Assembly (NCBI RefSeq): GCF_029871235.1
Contig: NZ_SSOM01000028.1
Location: 1-37,593 of the forward strand
Direction: 5' to 3'
Source of the DNA: Pseudomonas sp. BN411
GTDB taxonomy: Bacteria; Pseudomonadota; Gammaproteobacteria; Pseudomonadales; Pseudomonadaceae
Length of the DNA: 37,593 bases
Shown here: piece after piece, positions 7,587 to 15,860 of the stretch
How the letters are laid out: each line of letters starts with the position of its first letter
How positions within the stretch are numbered: the stretch's first letter is position 1
Program-made: the position numbers and the translations under genes
The notes under the pieces: model-generated
What the model saw: only the letters and a program-made list of their open reading frames with translations
Database searches by the model: none
Told to the model about the DNA's origin: nothing

Positions 7587-8951
7587 ATGACTATCCCGTT
7601 CACTCTCAAGACCTTCTGCCTGGCCCTGGTTGGCGCCGCCGCCCTTGGCCTGCAACCCGCTCTCGCCGCCAGTGTGGATGACCTGGGCAAGAGCCTGACC
7701 CCGCTGGGTGCAGAGCGCGCCGGCAACGCCGACGGCAGCATCCCGGCCTGGGATGGCGGCTACACCAAGGTGGACCCGTCGTTCAAGGAAGGTGGCAAGC
7801 GCGGCGATCCCTTCGCCGCCGACAAGCCGCTGTACAGCATCACCGCGAAGAACCTGGACCAGTACGCCGACAAGCTCAGCGATGGCGTCAAGGCCATGTT
7901 CAAGCGCTACCCCGAGACCTACCGCATCGACGTCTACCCGACCCGCCGCACGGCCGCGGCGCCGCAGTGGGTCTACGACAACACCCTTAAAAACGCGCAG
8001 AACGCGAAGCTTGTGGACAGCAGTGCCGGCCCAGTGCCGGAAGGCGCCTACGGCGGAATTCCGTTCCCGGTGCCGAAGAACGGCGCCGAGGCCATGTGGA
8101 ACCATCTGCTGAACTGGCGCGGCACCTCGGTGGCGATGGATTGGCGGCAGTACCTCATCACCGCCGACGGCGCACCGGTGATGACCACCGACGGCAAGGC
8201 CATCCAGGAAATGCCGTACTACTACCCCGACGGCAACGCCGCCAATTTCGATGGTGACTACTGGCTGTTCCGCATGATCAACATCGGGCCACCGCTGCGC
8301 GCCGGCGAGCAGATCATGGGGCGCACCAACTTCAATGGCGACAAGTCCCAGGCCCACGTCTACCTGACCGGCCAGCGTCGCGTGCGCAAGCTGCCCAACG
8401 CCTGCTGCGACACGCCGACGCCGTCGACCGCGGGTGTGATGTCCTTCGACGAACTGAGTGTGTTCCAGGGCCGCATGGATCGCTTCAACTGGAAGCTGGT
8501 GGGCAAGCAGGAGCTGTACATCCCCTACAACACCAACAAGGTGCAGACCGCCGCCAAGCCGGAGGACCTGTTCACCAAGCACCACCTGAACCCCGACTAC
8601 GTGCGCTGGGAACTGCATCGCGTCTGGGTGGTGGAAGCCGAGCTTGCGCCCGGCAAGCGCCACCAGTTGCCCAAGGGCCGCTACTACCTCGACGAAGACA
8701 CCTGGCAAGCCATGCTCGGCGACCGCTGGGACGCCAATGGCCAGTTGAGCAAGACCCTGTGGGCGCTGCCGGCGGTCCTGCCGGACCTGCCTGCCCAGGC
8801 GACCCTCTCGGCGGGCTTCTACGACCTGGTCTCCAACACCTGGTTCCTGCAGAACCTCTACGCCGGCAAGGACCAGCAGTACGGCGTGGTCGAGCGCTAC
8901 AAGCCGGCGGAGTTCTCCCCGGCGGCGATGGCGGGACGTGGCGTGCGCTGA
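7587..8951 (+). CDS. DUF1329 periplasmic/outer-membrane protein
   Basis: Exported protein of 454 residues with signal peptide MTIPFTLKTFCLALVGAAA and cleavage near ALA-AS. The start at 7587 follows GAGGG; a TTG at 7581 is unlikely. The body matches DUF1329 in length and in segments such as LTPLGAERAGNADGSIPAWDGG near the N-terminus and WYFDEDTW-like YLDEDTWQAMLGDRWDANG near residue 370. The family is thought to have a LolA-like lipid-binding fold, so it may carry hydrophobic ligands across the periplasm between the barrel and the RND pump; this is inference from family and neighbours. A hairpin follows the gene and may reduce read-through into the rest of the operon. Confidence 0.9.
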   Translation: MTIPFTLKTFCLALVGAAALGLQPALAASVDDLGKSLTPLGAERAGNADGSIPAWDGGYTKVDPSFKEGGKRGDPFAADKPLYSITAKNLDQYADKLSDGVKAMFKRYPETYRIDVYPTRRTAAAPQWVYDNTLKNAQNAKLVDSSAGPVPEGAYGGIPFPVPKNGAEAMWNHLLNWRGTSVAMDWRQYLITADGAPVMTTDGKAIQEMPYYYPDGNAANFDGDYWLFRMINIGPPLRAGEQIMGRTNFNGDKSQAHVYLTGQRRVRKLPNACCDTPTPSTAGVMSFDELSVFQGRMDRFNWKLVGKQELYIPYNTNKVQTAAKPEDLFTKHHLNPDYVRWELHRVWVVEAELAPGKRHQLPKGRYYLDEDTWQAMLGDRWDANGQLSKTLWALPAVLPDLPAQATLSAGFYDLVSNTWFLQNLYAGKDQQYGVVERYKPAEFSPAAMAGRGVR

Positions 8952-8958
8952 AGAGGTG

Positions 8959-8987
8959 AGGGGAGGGCGCCAGTCCTCCCCTGTTTT
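8959..8987 (+). terminator. Intercistronic hairpin, possible partial terminator
   Basis: AGGGGAGG and CCTCCCCT form a perfect 8-bp stem with an 8-nt loop, followed by GTTTT. It lies in the only wide gap of the early operon, after DUF1329 and before the Ycf48-like gene. A short T-tract suggests attenuation or 3'-end protection rather than full termination, giving more barrel and DUF1329 protein than downstream products. Confidence 0.5.
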
Positions 8988-9008
8988 GGCTGAAATTCGA
9001 GGTAGAAC

Positions 9009-10097
9009 ATGAACAGATTGCGTCCGGTGAGCGGCCTGCTACTGGCCCTCGCCCTGTCGATCGCAACGCCTTGCCTGGCCGATGCCAAGGCCGTCGGTGA
9101 TGTACTGGAAAGCCCCGCGATGCAGGTGCCCAATGCCGAGCGCGCGGTGTTCACCGACCTGGCCCGCGCCGGCGATCGCCTGGTGGCGGTGGGCGAGCGT
9201 GGGCTGGTCCTGCTGTCCGACGACAACGGCCAGCAATGGCGCCAGGCCCGGGTGCCGGTGTCGGTGGGGCTGACCGCCGTGCAATTCGTCGACGCCAGCC
9301 ATGGCTGGGCGGTGGGGCATGCCGGTGTGGTCCTGGCGACCACCGACGGTGGTGAAACCTGGGCGTTGCAGCTCGACGGCCGCCGCGCCGCGCAGTTGGA
9401 GCTGGATGCCGCGCGCAGTGAACTGCCGGCTGCGGCGGACGCCGAAGCCGCCGAGGTGCGGGTGCAGACCGCCGAGCGCCTGGTACAGGAGGGGCCGGAC
9501 AAACCCTTCCTGGCCCTGGCCTTCAGCGATGCCCGCCACGGCCTGGTGGTGGGCGCCTACGGCCTGGCATTCAGCACCGAGGATGGCGGCGCCACCTGGC
9601 AATCGGTGGTGGGGCGCATCGACAACCCCATGGGCCTGCACCTCTACGCCGTGGCCCGGCAGGGTACTGCCTGGTTCCTCGCTGGCGAGCAGGGCTACCT
9701 GGCGCGCTCGCCGGATGGTCAGCAGTTCCAGCAACTGGAAAGCCCCTACGCCGGCACCCTGTTCACCCTCGCCAGCCGCGTCGATGGCGCGCTGTTGATC
9801 GGCGGCCTCAAGGGTCACGCCTTCCTCCTCGCGAAAGACGCCGACAGCGCGGAAGCGTTGCCGATGATGGCGCCGCTGTCCTTCAGCGACGCCATTCGCC
9901 TGGATGACGGCCGCGTGCTCCTGGCCAACCAGGCCGGCGGCCTGTTCGCCAGCACGCCAGGCCACTTCGCCCCGGCGGCCAAGCCCCTGGGCAAGCCGGT
10001 ATCGGGTGTCGTCCAGGCCGCCGACGGCAGCCTGGTCCTCGCGGGTTTCACCGGTCTGTCGCGCCTGCCGCAGTCCGCCGTTTCCGCTTCGGAGTGA
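9009..10097 (+). CDS. Ycf48-like beta-propeller, exported
   Basis: Protein of 362 residues with a signal peptide (hydrophobic GLLLALALSIATPCLA, cleavage before DAKA). The mature part shows BNR/Ycf48-type blades: VAVGERGLVLLSDDNGQQWRQ, WAVGHAGVVLATTDGGETWAL, LVVGAYGLAFSTEDGGATWQS and FLAGEQGYLARSPDGQQFQQ. Such propellers recur beside DUF1302, DUF1329 and MMPL-type RND genes in loci for steroids and other hydrophobic compounds, where they are probably periplasmic partners of the pump. The start has GAGG upstream. It is separated by four bases from the RND gene, consistent with translational coupling. Confidence 0.88.
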   Translation: MNRLRPVSGLLLALALSIATPCLADAKAVGDVLESPAMQVPNAERAVFTDLARAGDRLVAVGERGLVLLSDDNGQQWRQARVPVSVGLTAVQFVDASHGWAVGHAGVVLATTDGGETWALQLDGRRAAQLELDAARSELPAAADAEAAEVRVQTAERLVQEGPDKPFLALAFSDARHGLVVGAYGLAFSTEDGGATWQSVVGRIDNPMGLHLYAVARQGTAWFLAGEQGYLARSPDGQQFQQLESPYAGTLFTLASRVDGALLIGGLKGHAFLLAKDADSAEALPMMAPLSFSDAIRLDDGRVLLANQAGGLFASTPGHFAPAAKPLGKPVSGVVQAADGSLVLAGFTGLSRLPQSAVSASE

Positions 10098-10101
10098 GTT
10101 C

Positions 10102-12561
10102 ATGAATTCCGCTCGCCAAGCCATTCCGTCCGCTTCGGACGCCTTCGATCCCCGCTCCGGCTCGTTGATCGAACGCGCCCTGTTCAACCACCGCCACTGG
10201 GTGCTGTTGCTGTGCCTGGTGACCACCGTGCTGCTCGGCTGGCAGTCGACCCGCCTGGAGCTGAACGCCAGTTTCGAGAAGATGATCCCCACCGGTCATC
10301 CGTACATCGCCAACTACCTGGCCAACCAGAAGGAACTCTCGGGCCTGGGCAACGCCCTGCGCATCGCCGTCGCCCACCGCAACGGCGACATCTACGACGC
10401 CGACTACCTGCGCACCCTGCAGGCGCTGAGCGACCAGATTTACCTGCTGCCGGGCGTCGACCGCGCCTACATGAAGTCGCTGTGGACGCCGGCCACCCGC
10501 TGGGTGTCGGTGACCGAAGAGGGCCTCGATGGCGGCCCGGTGATCCCCGACGAATACGACGGCAGCCCGGCGTCCCTGGGCGACCTGCGGCGCAACGTGC
10601 AGCTGTCCAATGAGATCGGCCAACTGGTGGCCTTCGACCAGCGCTCCAGCATCATCTATGTGCCGCTGCTGTCGCGGACCCCGGACGGCAAGCCGCTGGA
10701 CTACGCGACCCTGTCCGACCAGCTGGAGGCCCTGCGGGCGAAATTCCAGAGCGACAGCGTCGACATCCACATCACCGGTTTCGCCAAGAAGGTGGGCGAC
10801 CTGATCGAGGGGCTGGAGCAGATCCTGCTGTTCTTCGCCGTTGCCATTCTCATCACCACCGTGGTGCTCTACGGCTACACCCGCTGCGTGCGCAGCACCC
10901 TGCTGGTGGTGCTCTGCTCGCTGGTGGCGGTGGTCTGGCAGCTCGGCCTGCTGCCGTTGCTGGGTTACCAGCTGGACCCCTACTCGGTGCTGGTGCCCTT
11001 CCTGGTGTTCGCCATCGGCATGAGCCATGGCGCGCAGAAGATGAACGGCATCATGCAGGACATCGGCCGCGGCATGCATCGCGTGGTGGCGGCGCGCTTC
11101 ACCTTCCGCCGGCTGTTCCTCGCAGGTCTCACCGCACTGCTGTGCGACGCGGTGGGCTTCGCTGTGCTGATGATCATCCAGATCCAGGTGATCCAGGACC
11201 TGGCGATCATCGCCAGCATCGGCGTCGCCGTGCTGATCTTCACCAACCTGATCCTGCTGCCGGTGTTGCTCTCCTATGTCGGCGTCAGCCCCCGCGCCGC
11301 CGAGCTCAGCCTGAAGAGCGAGCGGGCGGAGCAGGGCGGCCAGGCGCGGCACCCGTTCTGGCGCTTCCTCGACCTCTTCACTCGCAAGCCCTGGGCCGCC
11401 GTCTGCGTGGGGGGCAGCCTGGTGATGGCGGTGCTCGGCTTCATGGTCAGCCTGCACCTGGCCATTGGCGACCTCGACGCCGGCGCCCCCGAGCTGCGTG
11501 CCGATTCGCGCTACAACCAGGACGACGCCTTCATGACCCGCAGCTATGGCGCCAGCAGCGACCTCTTCGCGGTGATGGTGCGCACGCCGGACAGTGCCTG
11601 CGCGCGCTACGACATCCTGCGCAAGGTGGATGAGTTGGACTGGCAACTGCGCAGCCTGCCGGGGGTGGATTCCAGCAACTCCCTGGCGCTGCTCAACCGC
11701 CGCATGCTGGTGGGCCTCTCCGAAGGCAGCCCGAAGTGGTACGAGCTGCAGAACAACCAGGCGATGCTCAACATGATCACCGCCAGCGCGCCGCGCGGCC
11801 TGTACAACGAGTCGTGCAGCCTGCTGACGCTCTACGTCTACCTGACCGACCACAAGGCCGAGACCCTGACCCGCCTGGTGGAGCACGTCGAAGCCTTCGC
11901 CGCGGCCAACGACACCGACGAGGTGAAGTTCCAGCTGGCCGCCGGCAACGCCGGGATCGAGGCCGCCACCAACATCGTGGTCAAGGAAGCCAACCGCGAG
12001 ATGCTGTTCTGGGTCTACGGCGCGGTGATCCTGCTCTGCCTGATCACCTTCCGCTCCTGGCGCGCGACCCTCTGCGCGGTGATCCCGCTGATGCTCACCT
12101 CGATCCTCTGCGAGGCGCTGATGGTCTGGCTCGGCATCGGCGTCAAGGTCGCCACCCTGCCGGTGATCGCCCTCGGCGTGGGCATCGGTGTCGACTACGC
12201 GCTCTACGTGATGAGCATCCTGCTCGGCCACCTGCGCCAGGGCGCCAGCCTCTCCGAGGCCTATTACCGGGCGCTGCTCTCCACCGGCAAGGTGGTGATG
12301 CTCACCGGTGTGACCCTGGCCATCGGCGTCGGCACCTGGATCTTCTCGCCCATCAAGTTCCAGGCCGACATGGGCGTGCTGCTGGCCTTCATGTTCGTCT
12401 GGAACATGGTCGGCGCCCTGGTGCTGCTACCGGCGCTCGCCTACTTCCTGCTGCCGGCCACACGGCGCCGCGACGCGGCCGCCGAAGACGCCGCCGTGCC
12501 GGCGCCGTGGCGCGAGACCCGGACCGACCGGCCACTGCTGCTGGACGCCGTCAACTCCTGA
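10102..12561 (+). CDS. RND transporter, MMPL/HAE3-like
   Basis: Inner-membrane transporter of 819 residues with two repeats, each one transmembrane helix, a periplasmic domain and a block of helices. The first helix is near residues 30-50 (WVLLLCLVTTVLLGW); the blocks begin around FFAVAILITTVVLYG and MLFWVYGAVILLCLITF. The second block carries GVGIGVDYALYVM, with the acidic residue usually linked to proton use. The protein is too short and lacks the partners of tripartite HAE1 pumps; it belongs with MMPL/HAE3 proteins that move lipids or hydrophobic small molecules. With DUF1302, DUF1329 and the propeller it forms a four-part envelope set. Direction of transport cannot be read from sequence. 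Confidence 0.93.
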   Translation: MNSARQAIPSASDAFDPRSGSLIERALFNHRHWVLLLCLVTTVLLGWQSTRLELNASFEKMIPTGHPYIANYLANQKELSGLGNALRIAVAHRNGDIYDADYLRTLQALSDQIYLLPGVDRAYMKSLWTPATRWVSVTEEGLDGGPVIPDEYDGSPASLGDLRRNVQLSNEIGQLVAFDQRSSIIYVPLLSRTPDGKPLDYATLSDQLEALRAKFQSDSVDIHITGFAKKVGDLIEGLEQILLFFAVAILITTVVLYGYTRCVRSTLLVVLCSLVAVVWQLGLLPLLGYQLDPYSVLVPFLVFAIGMSHGAQKMNGIMQDIGRGMHRVVAARFTFRRLFLAGLTALLCDAVGFAVLMIIQIQVIQDLAIIASIGVAVLIFTNLILLPVLLSYVGVSPRAAELSLKSERAEQGGQARHPFWRFLDLFTRKPWAAVCVGGSLVMAVLGFMVSLHLAIGDLDAGAPELRADSRYNQDDAFMTRSYGASSDLFAVMVRTPDSACARYDILRKVDELDWQLRSLPGVDSSNSLALLNRRMLVGLSEGSPKWYELQNNQAMLNMITASAPRGLYNESCSLLTLYVYLTDHKAETLTRLVEHVEAFAAANDTDEVKFQLAAGNAGIEAATNIVVKEANREMLFWVYGAVILLCLITFRSWRATLCAVIPLMLTSILCEALMVWLGIGVKVATLPVIALGVGIGVDYALYVMSILLGHLRQGASLSEAYYRALLSTGKVVMLTGVTLAIGVGTWIFSPIKFQADMGVLLAFMFVWNMVGALVLLPALAYFLLPATRRRDAAAEDAAVPAPWRETRTDRPLLLDAVNS

Positions 12562-12569
12562 ATCCCCAC

Positions 12570-12580
12570 AACAAAAACAA
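12570..12580 (+). promoter_or_regulatory. Candidate Hfq-Crc motif after the RND gene
   Basis: AACAAAAACAA contains AANAANAA and lies 12 nt before the ATG of the 38-codon ORF and 115 nt before the MFS start. It marks a second entry point for translational control inside the operon. Confidence 0.45.
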
Positions 12581-12592
12581 GAGCCGATCGCG

Positions 12593-12709
12593 ATGACACG
12601 ACTGATCACCACCTTGCGAAGCATCTGGAAGAGCCTGCCCGAGGCCGTCGGGCAGTACGCCGAAGGCGCCTACGGGTTCATGCCGGAGGTGCGCCGTGAG
12701 CGCCGCTGA
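12593..12709 (+). CDS. Small ORF of 38 residues between RND and MFS genes
   Basis: ATG at 12593 opens a 38-codon ORF (starts MTRLITTLRSIWKSLPEAV, ends in arginine-rich RRERR) whose TGA at 12707-12709 overlaps the MFS start at 12696. It fills the widest gap in the central operon. I do not recognise it. The first half could form an amphipathic helix. Upstream is an A-rich motif like those before the operon's enzyme genes, but only a poor ribosome site (AGAG). It may be a small membrane-associated protein linked to the RND pump, or a coupling ORF for the MFS gene. Confidence 0.45.
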   Translation: MTRLITTLRSIWKSLPEAVGQYAEGAYGFMPEVRRERR

Positions 12710-13904
12710 ACGCCAGGCGGGCCTGCCGCAATCCCTGTTGCTGCTGCTCGGCAGCTGCCTGCCGGTGCTGGGCGCGGTGCTGCTGGCGCCGGTGCTGCCG
12801 CGCATGCAGGCGCAGTTCGCCGCTACGCCGGGGGCCGAAGTGCTGGTGCCCATCAGCCTGACCATTCCGGCCCTGGTGATCGCGCTGCTGGCACCCTTCG
12901 CCGGGGTCATCGCCGACCGCCTGGGGCGCAAGCCGCTGCTGCTGGCCTCGATGGTGCTCTACAGCCTCTGCGGCCTGCTTCCGCTGTGGCTGGAGTCACT
13001 GCCGGGGATCGTCATCAGCCGTGCCGGCCTGGGCCTGGCGGAGGCCGGCATCATGACCTGCTGCACCACCCTGATGGGCGACTACTACCAGGGCGAGCGC
13101 CGCGAACGCCTGTTCGCCCTGCAGATGGTCGCCACCTCGCTCTCGGCGGCGGTGTTCATCGCCCTGGGCGGAGCCCTCGGGCAGAACGACTGGCGCACTC
13201 CCTTCGTGATCTACAGCGTCGGCCTGCTGTTCCTGCCGCTGATGGCGACGCTGCTTTGGGAACCGAAGGCCGGCGAGGCCCGTCCCGCGTCCGGCGAGTC
13301 CGGGGGCTTCCCCTGGGCCGCGCTGCTGCCCCTGTACCTGCTGACCCTGCTGGCCGGCATCAGCCTGTTCATCGTGCCGGTGCAGGCCGGCTTCCTGCTG
13401 ACCCTGCTGCATGTGGATTCGCCCCAGCAGATCGGCATGACCATGGGCGCCAACCAGCTCGGTGTGCTGGCCGGCGCCCTGAGCTTCCGCCTGCTCGGCG
13501 GCCTGCCTCGGCAGAACCTGCTGTTGCTGGCCTTCGCCATCGCCGGTGGCGGCGGGTTGCTCATGGCCAATGCCGGCAACCACGCACTGGTGATAGTCGC
13601 CGTGCTGATCAATGGCCTGGGCATCGGCCTGATGCTGCCGACGCTGATCACCTGGGTGATGGCCCAGGTCAGCTTCGCCCAGCGCGGCCGCGCCACCGGC
13701 GGCTTCACCGCCGCGCTGTTCGCCGGCGAGTTCATCAGCCCCCTGGTGGTGTTCGGCCTGAACGCCGGCGTGGTGGCCGAGCTGCCGGCGGCGCTGGCCA
13801 TGGTGGGCATCGCCCAGCTGCTGCTGGCGCTCGCCTGCCTGGCGCTGCCGAAGATGTTCCGTCCGCTCGGCGCCCCCGTTTCCACCACTCCTGATCACGC
13901 CTAG
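12696..13904 (+). CDS. MFS transporter, 12 helices
   Basis: Major facilitator of 402 residues. GTG at 12696 is preceded by GGAGG at seven bases, and this site lies within the 38-codon ORF. The N-terminal half has the MFS motif between helices 2 and 3 (GVIADRLGRKPLLL, about residues 68-81). About 12 hydrophobic segments are visible, with a central polar loop (WEPKAGEARPASGESGG, about 188-204). Placement before a set of soluble catabolic enzymes suggests import of substrate or an intermediate across the inner membrane; export is possible. The stop is eight bases before the nitroreductase start. Confidence 0.9.
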   Translation: MSAAERQAGLPQSLLLLLGSCLPVLGAVLLAPVLPRMQAQFAATPGAEVLVPISLTIPALVIALLAPFAGVIADRLGRKPLLLASMVLYSLCGLLPLWLESLPGIVISRAGLGLAEAGIMTCCTTLMGDYYQGERRERLFALQMVATSLSAAVFIALGGALGQNDWRTPFVIYSVGLLFLPLMATLLWEPKAGEARPASGESGGFPWAALLPLYLLTLLAGISLFIVPVQAGFLLTLLHVDSPQQIGMTMGANQLGVLAGALSFRLLGGLPRQNLLLLAFAIAGGGGLLMANAGNHALVIVAVLINGLGIGLMLPTLITWVMAQVSFAQRGRATGGFTAALFAGEFISPLVVFGLNAGVVAELPAALAMVGIAQLLLALACLALPKMFRPLGAPVSTTPDHA

Positions 13905-13912
13905 AGGTAGCC

Positions 13913-14503
13913 ATGGCCCACCCCCTGGAAAGCGCCGCGCTCGACCAACTGTTCCTGCGCGCGCGCTCGCACAATCTCTGGCTGGACCGCGAGGTACCGG
14001 ACGCGTTGCTGCAACAGCTCTACCAGGCCCTGCGCCAGGGCCCGACCAGCAACAACTGCTGCCCGGCGCGCTTCGTCTTCGTGCGCAGCCCGGAGGCCAA
14101 GCGCAAGCTGCTGCCGGCCCTCAAGGGCCACAACGGCGACAAGATGCTGCAAGCGCCGGTGACCGTCATCGTCGCCTGGGACAGCCGCTTCTTCGAACTG
14201 CTGCCCGAGCTGTTCCCGATCTATGACGCCGGCGCGGCCTACCGTGACAATCCGCAGGCGGCGTTCACCGCCGCGCTGCGCAACAGCAGCCTGCAGGGCG
14301 CCTACCTGATCATGGCGGCGCGCGCCCTGGGCCTGGACTGCGGCCCCATGTCGGGCTTCGACAATGCCCAGGTGGACGCGGACTTCTTCCCGGACGGCCG
14401 CTGGCGCAGCAACTTCCTCTGCTGCCTGGGCTATGGCGATGACACGGGCCTGCGCCCATCCGGCCCGCGCCTGTCCTTCGAGCAGGGGTGCCGCATCCTA
14501 TGA
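13913..14503 (+). CDS. RutE/HadB-like nitroreductase-family protein
   Basis: FMN-type flavoprotein of 196 residues. It matches the malonic semialdehyde reductase (RutE) branch closely: LDQLFLRARSHNLWLDREVPDALL at the N-terminus, GPTSNNCCPARFVFVRS near residue 42, ALRNSSLQGAYLIMAARALGLDCGPMSGFDNA near 120-152 and SNFLCCLGYGDD. RutE reduces 3-oxopropanoate to 3-hydroxypropanoate; here it may act on malonic semialdehyde or a related toxic aldehyde or enone produced by ring fission. That role is inference. GAGG precedes the ATG, and its stop overlaps the SDR start as ATGA. Confidence 0.88.
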   Translation: MAHPLESAALDQLFLRARSHNLWLDREVPDALLQQLYQALRQGPTSNNCCPARFVFVRSPEAKRKLLPALKGHNGDKMLQAPVTVIVAWDSRFFELLPELFPIYDAGAAYRDNPQAAFTAALRNSSLQGAYLIMAARALGLDCGPMSGFDNAQVDADFFPDGRWRSNFLCCLGYGDDTGLRPSGPRLSFEQGCRIL

Positions 14504-15276
14504 GCAGCCCGCTGTTTTCCCTCGAAGGCCGGGTCGCGCTGATCACCGGCGCAACCCGCGGCATCGGCCTGGCCATCGCCCGCGAGTACGGTCGCGCCGG
14601 TGCGCGCCTGGCGATCAGCAGCGAGAACGCCAACGACTGCCAGCGCGTGGCGGCCGAGCTGCGCAGCGAAGGCTTCGACGTCACAGGCATCCCTGCGGAC
14701 CTCGTCCAGCCGGACGCGGTTCGCGCACTGGCGCGGGAGGTGCTCGACCAGTACGGAAGGATCGATGCGCTGGTGTGCAACGCCGGCGTGGCGCCGCACT
14801 TCGGCCCGCTGCACAGCGCCGATGAGGCGGCCTGGCGCCTGACCATGGGGATCAACCTGGAAAGCGCGGTGTGGCTGAGCAACGAGCTGTTGCCTGTGAT
14901 GGCAGAGCAGGGCGGCGGCAGCCTGGTGCTGATGGCCAGCATCGCCGGCGTGCGCGGCAACAAGGCCTTGGGGCTCTACGGCCTGTCGAAGGCGGCCCTG
15001 GCCCAGCTGGCGCGCAACCTCGCGGTGGAGTGGGGCCCGGCCAACATTCGCGTCAACGCCATCAGCCCCGGTGTGATCCAGACCGAATTCGCCCGGCCCC
15101 TGACCGACAACCCCGAGGTGCTGCAGCGGCGCCTGGCGCTGACGCCCCTGCGCCGGGTCGGCCGGCCGGAAGAGGTGGCGGCCCTGGCGCTGCTGCTGGC
15201 CGCCCCGGGCGGCGCCTTCATCAACGGACAGAACATCATCGTCGACGGTGGCACCACCATCGGCGACGGCAATTGA
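14500..15276 (+). CDS. Short-chain dehydrogenase/reductase
   Basis: Classical SDR of 258 residues. It has the NAD(P) motif TGATRGIG (residues 16-23), CNAGVA (93-98), and catalytic Ser147, Tyr160 and Lys164 in YGLSK. The C-terminal segment ISPGVIQTEFARPL and GQNIIVDGG are typical of the family. The start is taken at 14500, where ATG overlaps the upstream stop; a GTG at 14488 is also in frame. It probably oxidises or reduces a hydroxyl/keto group in an intermediate; the sequence does not show which. Confidence 0.93.
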   Translation: MSSPLFSLEGRVALITGATRGIGLAIAREYGRAGARLAISSENANDCQRVAAELRSEGFDVTGIPADLVQPDAVRALAREVLDQYGRIDALVCNAGVAPHFGPLHSADEAAWRLTMGINLESAVWLSNELLPVMAEQGGGSLVLMASIAGVRGNKALGLYGLSKAALAQLARNLAVEWGPANIRVNAISPGVIQTEFARPLTDNPEVLQRRLALTPLRRVGRPEEVAALALLLAAPGGAFINGQNIIVDGGTTIGDGN

Positions 15277-15287
15277 AAGGAGTTTCC

Positions 15288-15860
15288 ATGCACACACTTC
15301 CCCCCTTCCAGCGCGTGGTCACCGGCCACGACGCCACTGGCCAGGCCGTGGTCGCCATGGCCGGCCCGACGCCGAACAACTTCCCGCTCAAAGCCGTGCC
15401 CGGCACCCTGTTCTACGAGGTGTGGAACAGCGCCAGCAGCCCAGCAACCCTGGACAACGGCGACGATCCCACCGCCAAGCCGCTGCAACTGTCCCCGGGC
15501 CTCCTGGGCAGCGTGATCCGGGTGGTCGACATCCCGCCGGACAGCGTGCAGAACCAGGTCAGCGCCGAAGACGCAGCGGCGGTCTTCGCCGAGATCGGCG
15601 AAGCCCACGCCGGCACCGGCAAGGCCGATTCGAAGCACAAGCTGATGCACCGCACCGAAACGCTCGACTACGGCATCGTCACCGAGGGCGAAGTCTGGCT
15701 GGTGCTGGATGGCGAGGAAGTCCACCTCAAGCGCGGCGACATCGTGGTCCAGCGTGGCACTAACCACGCCTGGAGCAACCGCACCGAAGCCATGGCGCGG
15801 ATGGTCTTCATCCTCCTCGACGGCCGCTACGCCGCCGAACTCCAGGAGGTGCTGGGATGA
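15288..15860 (+). CDS. Cupin-domain protein
   Basis: Protein of 190 residues with one C-terminal cupin barrel. The two cupin motifs are HRTETLDYGIVTEGEVWLVLDG (about residues 123-144) and GDIVVQRGTNHAWSN (about 151-165), with histidine and glutamate residues in positions used for metal binding. It resembles uncharacterised single-cupin proteins found with FAH and SDR genes in aromatic pathways, rather than two-cupin gentisate dioxygenases. It could be an isomerase, a small dioxygenase or a decarboxylase. AAAGGAG precedes the ATG. The stop overlaps the FAH start. Confidence 0.85.
   Translation: MHTLPPFQRVVTGHDATGQAVVAMAGPTPNNFPLKAVPGTLFYEVWNSASSPATLDNGDDPTAKPLQLSPGLLGSVIRVVDIPPDSVQNQVSAEDAAAVFAEIGEAHAGTGKADSKHKLMHRTETLDYGIVTEGEVWLVLDGEEVHLKRGDIVVQRGTNHAWSNRTEAMARMVFILLDGRYAAELQEVLG

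Noticed and set aside
10048-12231. 727-codon open frame antisense to the RND gene
   Set aside because: The RND frame has a full set of transmembrane segments and a good ribosome site; the antisense frame is His/Gln/Asp-rich, as expected of the complement of a GC-rich hydrophobic gene.
15288-15860. Gentisate or homogentisate dioxygenase
   Set aside because: The protein is only 190 residues with a single cupin domain, much shorter than those enzymes.
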